A stretch of 12,556 bases of DNA from Stramenopiles sp. TOSAG23-2. Its lineage: Eukaryota; Sar. Each line of letters opens with the position of its first letter. Positions within the stretch are counted from its first letter, which is position 1. Below the pieces are notes generated by a model. It did no database searches, was not told the origin of the DNA, and saw only the letters and a program-made list of their open reading frames with translations. Below are positions 7,418-12,556 of this stretch, one piece after another. The position numbers were made by a program, and so were the translations under genes. The stretch lies in the NCBI GenBank assembly GCA_900128395.1, contig LT649846.1, forward strand, positions 1 through 12,556, read 5' to 3'.

Positions 7418-9256
7418 ATGTATCGACGAATTTTTTTATTTGCATTTATAGTATTGTTGTTATGTCTGACGAAACATATCGATGGTCGGCCGAAAAAAAA
7501 AAAGCAAAAACAATCAAAAAAAAATAATGATAATAATGTTAATAATAAGAAAAAGAATGAAAAAAAAAAGAAAGTAAAAAAGCCTTTATATGACCAAACA
7601 AAAGTGAAAAGTACGTCAGAGAAAGCATTATTAGATATCATTGAAATAGCGGATGAGTTCGACTCCGAGAATAAAGATGAAATGAAAAAAAAAATCCAGG
7701 AATTAAAAAAAGCATATGTATTTTTTAAAAAATGGAAACATCAAGTTGGTCCAGATACAGCATATGCTTTAGGGCGGAGATTGTTGGAACATGAAGATAA
7801 TGTCGAAGCAGAAGATGCATTTCAACATGCATTGAAACATTTACCAGATTCCCCGGATGCAAAATTATCATTGGCCATATCACAGCTACAGCAGGGAACG
7901 TTTATTTCAGCTCAAAAAGCATATTTATCATTAGGTAATGTAAAACAAAGAGACTTTGGTACAAATGATAGGTTATCAATCTCACAATATATTTTTGCTG
8001 AAGCTTTGAGGCAATCATTTCGATATGAAGATAGTATTCAAGTATATGAAAAATTTTTATCTCTTAGAAGCAATATAACCAAAGACAAAGATGTGATACA
8101 AGATACCATTACTAATTATTTTTCAGCATGTTTAGAATCAGATATAAAACCAAAATTAGATTTAGTACGTATAGCATGTGATAAAATTAAAACATTTCGT
8201 TGTTATGAACATTTAGGTGGATGGTATATGCATCTAAATAAAATTAAAAAAGCGAAAAAATATTTTAATAAAGCATTAAAATTCGCCGGTCCTAAATTTA
8301 CAGCATTTTATAATCTTAAAGAACATGATGCCATATTTCCTGTCCCGCCAACGACAGGAGTGGTTGATGAAGATGCTAATATGATTGTGCCAGAGAAAGT
8401 CATAGTAAAGCGCGATTTTATATCATTGGAAGAAGCGGATGGCCTTGCTGATATTTTAGATGAAAGTGTTGAAAGTTATTTAAAATTACCCAGAAGAATA
8501 TGTTATAAAAGCGGCTCTGCACCAACTGATTTGTATCCATATTTATACAAGGATAAAACAAAGGTTGGGTATGATTGCTTAAACGAAACGGTAAAGTTAC
8601 ATGATGATGCATTTATTAGTAACAATAAGAACGCGGAAGAGGGTGGTGATAGCAAATTTTCAAAGCATATAATTAACCATATGCCAAGTTACAGCACAAG
8701 CATATTCATAGATAATAAAGATGTACCTCTTGTTCAGAATATAGAACATCGAATATTTAAAACATTTGGTTTAAATAATCGAGATGGATGGCCAATGCAA
8801 TTGTTAAAATATCCAACTGATGTTGGCTATGCGCCGCATACAGATTGTACGTTAGAACGATTGGATCCATTAGATCGTTCATTTACTGTATTAATATACT
8901 TAAATCATGTACGAAGTGGCGGTTCCACAAGGTTTCCAAAATTATCAAAAGAAATCATAGCTGAACGTGGGACTGCAGTAATATTTCCCTCTATAGATGC
9001 CGATGGGCATTGTACACCATTAATGATCCATGAGGGTATGAAAGTATTAGGAAATAAACCAAAATATATTTTACAAAAATGGTATAGGCGTTCTGGGCAT
9101 CGTCGTAGAATATCAAACTCGAATTATTTTTCATTTCACAGCGAGGTAAAAGATAAGAAAGAGCCTCGTATTTTATGTGATTTATCCAAAAGTTGCAGAG
9201 AGTATATACCTGTTGATTATTCCTTAATAAATCATATGACAAAAGAGGAATTGTAA
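7418..9256 (+). CDS. ER-lumenal TPR / prolyl 4-hydroxylase-like 2-oxoglutarate dioxygenase
   Basis: Uninterrupted frame of 612 residues. Residues 1-23 are a signal peptide (MYRR, then a Leu/Val/Phe core). A Lys/Asn-rich low-complexity stretch follows at 24-56. TPR-like helical repeats lie at about 113-146, 147-175, 188-215 and 262-290. The catalytic double-stranded beta-helix (about 327-558) has iron ligands His474-Thr-Asp476 (YAPHTDC) and His538 (IHEG), the SGGSTRFP strand before GTAVIFP, and a C-terminal basic 2-oxoglutarate anchor, Lys547 or Lys549. The protein ends in KEEL, which fits the ER-retention pattern [KRHQSA][DENQ]EL. TPR modules bind peptide in animal collagen prolyl 4-hydroxylases, so a secreted, proline-rich or collagen-like client is plausible but not shown; lysyl or other hydroxylase activity is also possible. 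Runs of 9-11 A in the gene leave the frame intact. Confidence 0.85.
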   Translation: MYRRIFLFAFIVLLLCLTKHIDGRPKKKKQKQSKKNNDNNVNNKKKNEKKKKVKKPLYDQTKVKSTSEKALLDIIEIADEFDSENKDEMKKKIQELKKAYVFFKKWKHQVGPDTAYALGRRLLEHEDNVEAEDAFQHALKHLPDSPDAKLSLAISQLQQGTFISAQKAYLSLGNVKQRDFGTNDRLSISQYIFAEALRQSFRYEDSIQVYEKFLSLRSNITKDKDVIQDTITNYFSACLESDIKPKLDLVRIACDKIKTFRCYEHLGGWYMHLNKIKKAKKYFNKALKFAGPKFTAFYNLKEHDAIFPVPPTTGVVDEDANMIVPEKVIVKRDFISLEEADGLADILDESVESYLKLPRRICYKSGSAPTDLYPYLYKDKTKVGYDCLNETVKLHDDAFISNNKNAEEGGDSKFSKHIINHMPSYSTSIFIDNKDVPLVQNIEHRIFKTFGLNNRDGWPMQLLKYPTDVGYAPHTDCTLERLDPLDRSFTVLIYLNHVRSGGSTRFPKLSKEIIAERGTAVIFPSIDADGHCTPLMIHEGMKVLGNKPKYILQKWYRRSGHRRRISNSNYFSFHSEVKDKKEPRILCDLSKSCREYIPVDYSLINHMTKEEL

Positions 9257-9709
9257 AAAAAGTCTCTCAGTATATATATATGATAATACAATATATTAAA
9301 ATGAGATACGATCGTAATCTAGATATGATACGAAGGCACATGTACGAAGTATTATATATGTATCATATTAAATGATGTACTAGCCACTAGCCGTACGAAA
9401 TTATGAAAATTTAAATGTGGTCGGGTAGTGTGGTGTGTCTTCCTGGGAAAACGTAGATTTGGACCTGGAAGATCTAATAAATAATAAATGGGTGTCTAGA
9501 GAAAGTGTGCTGCTCACTGCCCAGGTAATGAGATTTTATTAAAAAGAGTGTGTGTGTACGTAAAAAAAAAATGTACGAATAAGAAGTATGATATGATATT
9601 TTATATAATATGCATTTTTACTAAAATATTAAATATTCGTAAAAACCCTGGCATGTGAAATGTGTCCTCTGGGTTTACCTTGATTTACATTAAAAAGACG
9701 AGGAAAAAA
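9257..9709. other. Convergent 3' flank between hydroxylase and phosphatase genes
   Basis: No gene seen. The hydroxylase (+) and phosphatase (-) genes converge here. TACGAA occurs at 9329, 9343, 9394 and 9574 on the plus strand. A less AT-rich patch runs from about 9415 to 9530. Two overlapping AATAAA hexamers (9476-9481, 9483-9488) are followed 60-70 bases later by a GT repeat, a plausible poly(A) arrangement for the hydroxylase. The 13-mer CCAGGTAATGAGA (9521-9533) also occurs at 117-129. ACTAGCC is tandemly duplicated near 9380-9392. Confidence 0.5.
9476..9557 (+). terminator. Candidate poly(A) signal and GT-rich downstream element of the hydroxylase gene
   Basis: AATAAA at 9476-9481 and again at 9483-9488, then GTGTGTGTGT at 9548-9557 followed by TACGT and an A run. 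The order and spacing match the usual hexamer plus GU-rich downstream element, about 220 bases after the stop. AATAAA is common by chance in such AT-rich DNA, so this is only a candidate. Confidence 0.35.
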
Positions 9710-11275
9710 TTATTTAGCCCGTTTTATCAATTCGTGTAATTTAAATTGATTGCGTATCATACTCCTAACATCTTGCTGTGTTCGTAACCGCTCAAGAAAT
9801 GGCAATAGCTTCAATAATTCTGTGTCTTTATCATCATCAAACCAACTTTCGATTGGAATACCATTTTCTACTTGATATCCAAATGCATGTGGAGAGTTAT
9901 CAACTAATACGGTTTGAGACAAGTCTCGTCCTAGTGCAGTTAAATCTTTCAAATAATTGCCTTCAACTGCTAAACACGAATCGCGGTATAATCGATATTT
10001 AATATATTTACCTTGTGGATCTAATATATCCAATAGCTTTTCTGCATATACGCGTTGCGATGCAGTGAATATTGTTACTTCAAAGTTTTTGCATACACTT
10101 TGCAAAAAATATTCAAAGTTTGGGCGTTTGCGTACATACACAGTGTACTCTACACCATTAAAATTTACTGGGAACGTTAAGTCTGCATTTGGTACCGGTT
10201 CTATACTACAATGCACTAATGTTTCGTCAAGGTCTAATACTAGAGATATTCGTGGTGCATTCTTTTCTTTTGGTGGCAATACAAATTTGGTCCTATGTGC
10301 TGGTGTCACAGTACGATGTGGTGGTAACGTTTTTATAAAAGCATATGGATTAAATGCATCAGGATCATCGTCTTCCTCCTCCTCCTCACCATCATCAACA
10401 ACATTTTCATACTGTTCTGTCTCATTATCTTCAATATCTTGTACGTGCATTGCTGTTGTTTCATTTCCATTAGATTTAGTTGGTGACATTAAACTATTGC
10501 GTTGTTGTTGCTGCTCTTGTTCTTGCTGCATGGATAATGCAGCTGTTGTACCAGCAGCACTATTACTTGGTGAATTATATAATTCTTCATTTTGGACTTC
10601 ATATTGTTGTGGTTGCTGCTGCAATTGTTCTTGTTCTTGTCCGTCTGTTTCACCCCATCCTACATAATTCAATACAGGGGAAAATATAACATTTAAAAAT
10701 GAATTTGGGCTTAATATAGTATTATTCTCGTTACTGTCATTTACATTACTACTACTTGTAGCATTAATATCATCGTCTTGTTTTGAAATTTCACCATTAT
10801 AGTTTTTAATTATATTATCATTTAAAACAGGAGGGGAAATAGTATCAATATTTAACATATAATTGTTTTTTTCATTGCTGTCACTATTATTATTTGTATC
10901 ATTATTATTATTGTATATTGATGTTGTTGGCTGTGGGCTATACATATTTTCAGCTACGTCACGCTGATTCCTTTTCTTATTATTCGGTGTAGCCGATGCA
11001 ATAGGAGTTAAGCATTTATTTGCAATACGACTATTGGCAATATTTTTTTGAGGTGTTAACATTTGCTGTTGCGCCTGTTGTTGTTGCTGCTGTTGGTTGC
11101 CATTGCCATTATTTATCATATTTGCAGCAACTACTGTTTTTTTAATATTTATTTGTTGGTGTTGCAAAGTTGAAATTTTGTGATTATTTTTATTGTTGTT
11201 ATTCACAGTCTTTGGTTTACTTGGTGAGTTTTTCTTTGCTGTTACTTTTTTATTTTGGTGTGAATTTTTTGGCAT
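9710..11275 (-). CDS. CTDSPL2: CTDSPL2/SCP4-like HAD-family protein phosphatase
   Basis: Uninterrupted frame of 521 residues. The catalytic FCP1/NIF domain fills about 342-515: nucleophile and acid Asp348 and Asp350 in DLDETLVHC, Thr404 in FTAS, Lys443 in YLKDL, and Asp459-Asn460 in [11 protein letters not shown]. This domain dephosphorylates phospho-Ser/Thr. Two features outside the core point to the CTDSPL2 (SCP4) branch: [12 protein letters not shown] just before the domain (308-319) and [10 protein letters not shown] (198-207), both with counterparts in the human protein as I recall it. The N-terminal 340 residues are otherwise low-complexity: Asn and Gln tracts (QQQQQQQ at 61-67), an acidic block (about 295-306), basic clusters near 9-22 and 100-105, and about ten Ser/Thr-Pro sites that could be phosphorylated. 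No introns. The start is the first Met of the frame. Substrates cannot be read from the sequence. Confidence 0.92.
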   Translation of the reverse strand: MPKNSHQNKKVTAKKNSPSKPKTVNNNNKNNHKISTLQHQQINIKKTVVAANMINNGNGNQQQQQQQAQQQMLTPQKNIANSRIANKCLTPIASATPNNKKRNQRDVAENMYSPQPTTSIYNNNNDTNNNSDSNEKNNYMLNIDTISPPVLNDNIIKNYNGEISKQDDDINATSSSNVNDSNENNTILSPNSFLNVIFSPVLNYVGWGETDGQEQEQLQQQPQQYEVQNEELYNSPSNSAAGTTAALSMQQEQEQQQQRNSLMSPTKSNGNETTAMHVQDIEDNETEQYENVVDDGEEEEEDDDPDAFNPYAFIKTLPPHRTVTPAHRTKFVLPPKEKNAPRISLVLDLDETLVHCSIEPVPNADLTFPVNFNGVEYTVYVRKRPNFEYFLQSVCKNFEVTIFTASQRVYAEKLLDILDPQGKYIKYRLYRDSCLAVEGNYLKDLTALGRDLSQTVLVDNSPHAFGYQVENGIPIESWFDDDKDTELLKLLPFLERLRTQQDVRSMIRNQFKLHELIKRAK

Positions 11276-11940
11276 TTATATAATGTAAGAAATGTTGGTT
11301 GTATTTTAACGTTATTATAGTAGTTTGTATTGGCACTATATATATATATATATATATATATGTAAATAATATTGTTTGGTTGTAAAAACGTATAACAATA
11401 TATATACAATAATGTGTATGTATTTTTACGTGTTTAAAAAGCAGTTAATTTGATGATGTAGCAAAACAAAAAAAAACTGATATACTAAATAATAAAACAA
11501 AAGCACACGTAGTAGTAATTCTATTCTTCTATTTTTATTATTGATGTTGTTATTGATAATCTATATATTTCTATATCTTTTATATTATTAATATTCTATT
11601 TATAGTCGTCTCCCATATATATCTCTATGTATATATTCTATATTTGAATATATTCTCAAATAATAGTAAATAGTGGAGTGGTTTTGATTTTACTACTACT
11701 GTATTTTAATGTTAATGTGGTGCAATAGTGGTGCAGTGCAGCTATCCATACATTGATGATTTGCATTCAAAAATTACAATATTAGGAGCTAATTTATTTA
11801 GATTTGAAAATTGCACAATTTAATAAATAATTCTTGAATAATTTCAATAATTCTAGAATAATGTGGATTTAAAAATAAATTCCAATAATATAGGGTAACG
11901 TAAGTACAATTTTAGTACTGTTATGACAAATGCTTTATAC
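11276..11940. promoter_or_regulatory. AT-rich 5' flank of the phosphatase gene
   Basis: No gene seen. The first part should be the 5' UTR and promoter of the phosphatase, which reads leftward from 11275. A TA repeat (11337-11361) sits about 60 bases upstream of its ATG. The rest is A/T-rich sequence with short homopolymers and no recognised RNA gene or coding potential. Confidence 0.45.
11337..11361. repeat. TA dinucleotide microsatellite upstream of the phosphatase
   Basis: About 12 uninterrupted TA units beginning 62 bases upstream of the phosphatase start codon, in its probable 5' UTR or core promoter. Length variation could affect expression, but nothing in the sequence shows that it does. 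Confidence 0.9.
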
Positions 11941-12556
11941 CTTAAATTCTCATCAAAAATATCAGAGAGAAGGAATTAGAATGTGGATGATATACAACTC
12001 GTCTAATTTTTAGGCTGGACAAACACGGAGTTTTCAACTCGTCTGAAATTTTAGCTAATGTTGTGAACGGCCTAGCGCGCCCAAAAATGCGGCGGCCCTT
12101 TCCATTCAAGTCTAATGTAAAGTGTACAGGGCACACCATAGGCCATGCCCCAAAGATATTTGTACTTGTTAATACTCTACCGATCCTATTTAAAATGATC
12201 GAGCGATTTTCCGGCCAGATCCTTATCTACCGAATCTTATTGGAATATTCTATTTTTAAATACAATAAAGTAAAATAGTAGAAATTTTTTTACACGCATC
12301 TCTCGTATAGTACTCTTGTAAGTATAATTACTTGCGCCTGTTGAAAAGAAATTAATTTTATAAACATATTTTACTTTCGACAGGATTTTGTTGTTTGCAT
12401 GGAGGGGTGATTTTAATAAGGCAAATATTAAATATTATAATACGAAATTAACACAAGGTATTGATTTTTTTATATTTTAAAAAGGGGCCCGACCTCTACC
12501 GGCATAAAAAAAGATTTTTCACTCGCGGGTAGAACTATTCAATAAATAATGAATAC
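11941..12556. repeat. GC-richer repetitive patches, possible degenerate mobile-element remnant
   Basis: No gene is recognised. Base composition shifts upward in GC in two patches, about 11995-12240 and 12481-12533, against an AT-rich background. Structure includes an imperfect direct repeat with a 40-base period (CAACTCGTCT at 11995 and 12035, each continuing into a similar T-rich end), repeated TCTACCGA-TC-TATT units at 12175-12190 and 12226-12241, a third TCTACCGG at 12495-12502, and a GGGCA / TGCCC inverted repeat at 12129-12150. Short open frames of 65-71 codons cross the first patch on both strands but resemble nothing I know. Mixed direct and inverted repeats of this kind suggest an old transposon or satellite fragment; the family is unknown. 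Confidence 0.35.
12495..12533. repeat. Inverted repeat / hairpin near the right edge
   Basis: TCTACCGGC (12495-12503) pairs with GCGGGTAGA (12525-12533) at 8 of 9 positions, with an inner A-run / T-run pairing (about 12506-12519). The loop is short enough for a stable hairpin. It could be a terminal inverted repeat, an RNA hairpin or part of the surrounding repeat family. Confidence 0.5.

Noticed and set aside
9415-9540. Possible structured RNA gene in the less AT-rich patch of the 3' flank
   Set aside because: No tRNA-like T-loop, snoRNA boxes C and D in proper order, or convincing stem set could be found.
9957-10667. Plus-strand frame of 236 codons opposite the phosphatase
   Set aside because: It is the antisense of Gln/Asn/Asp repeat codons, which yields Cys- and Ser-rich translation with no recognisable domain.
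11942-12278. Short frames of 65 and 71 codons on both strands in the right-end island
   Set aside because: Overlapping, short, without recognisable similarity or splice support. Kept only as part of the repetitive patch.
1-12556. CRISPR array, bacterial operon or prokaryotic mobile element
   Set aside because: Introns, organelle-targeting signals, long AT-rich spacers and absence of ribosome-binding sites show eukaryotic nuclear DNA; no spaced direct-repeat array is present.

Overview
The window is eukaryotic nuclear DNA from an AT-rich genome. One gene has two GT-AG introns, the 5' UTRs and intergenic stretches are strongly AT-rich with TA and CA/TG microsatellites, stop codons are standard (TAA and TGA), and targeting signals are present for the peroxisome, the ER and probably the mitochondrion. 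The gene mix does not fit a fungus: the homoserine dehydrogenase is the long, bacterial-style form with an ACT domain, and there is an ER prolyl 4-hydroxylase. Asn- and Gln-rich tracts, compact genes and an OFA-family transporter would suit a free-living protist or alga, perhaps a stramenopile. I hold that lineage guess with low confidence.

Layout. 1-518: AT-rich leader. 519-2483 (+): three-exon gene for a peroxisomal 2-hydroxyacyl-CoA lyase / oxalyl-CoA decarboxylase family enzyme ending in SKL. 2484-3121: shared 3' flank of convergent genes. 3122-4424 (-): homoserine dehydrogenase, interrupted by a one-base frame shift in a run of eight A. 4425-4978: divergent promoter region. 4979-6922 (+): oxalate/formate-antiporter-like MFS transporter with a basic N-terminal extension. 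6923-7417: spacer. 7418-9256 (+): ER-lumenal TPR/prolyl 4-hydroxylase-like 2-oxoglutarate dioxygenase with signal peptide and C-terminal KEEL. 9257-9709: convergent 3' flanks. 9710-11275 (-): CTDSPL2/SCP4-like HAD phosphatase with a long Asn/Gln/Ser-rich N-terminus. 11276-12556: no gene seen; AT-rich sequence followed by GC-richer repetitive patches that look like mobile-element debris.

How the genes relate. The lyase would release formyl-CoA (hence formate), and the transporter belongs to a family that exchanges oxalate, formate and similar carboxylates. They lie about 2.5 kb apart with homoserine dehydrogenase between them. This is the only plausible metabolic theme, and it is inference. 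The hydroxylase and phosphatase look like ordinary neighbours. No tRNA, rRNA, CRISPR array or intact transposon was recognised. The most useful second looks are the frame break in homoserine dehydrogenase, the lyase-transporter neighbourhood, the recurrent TACGAR / ATGTACGAA motif in noncoding DNA, and the repeats at the right end.
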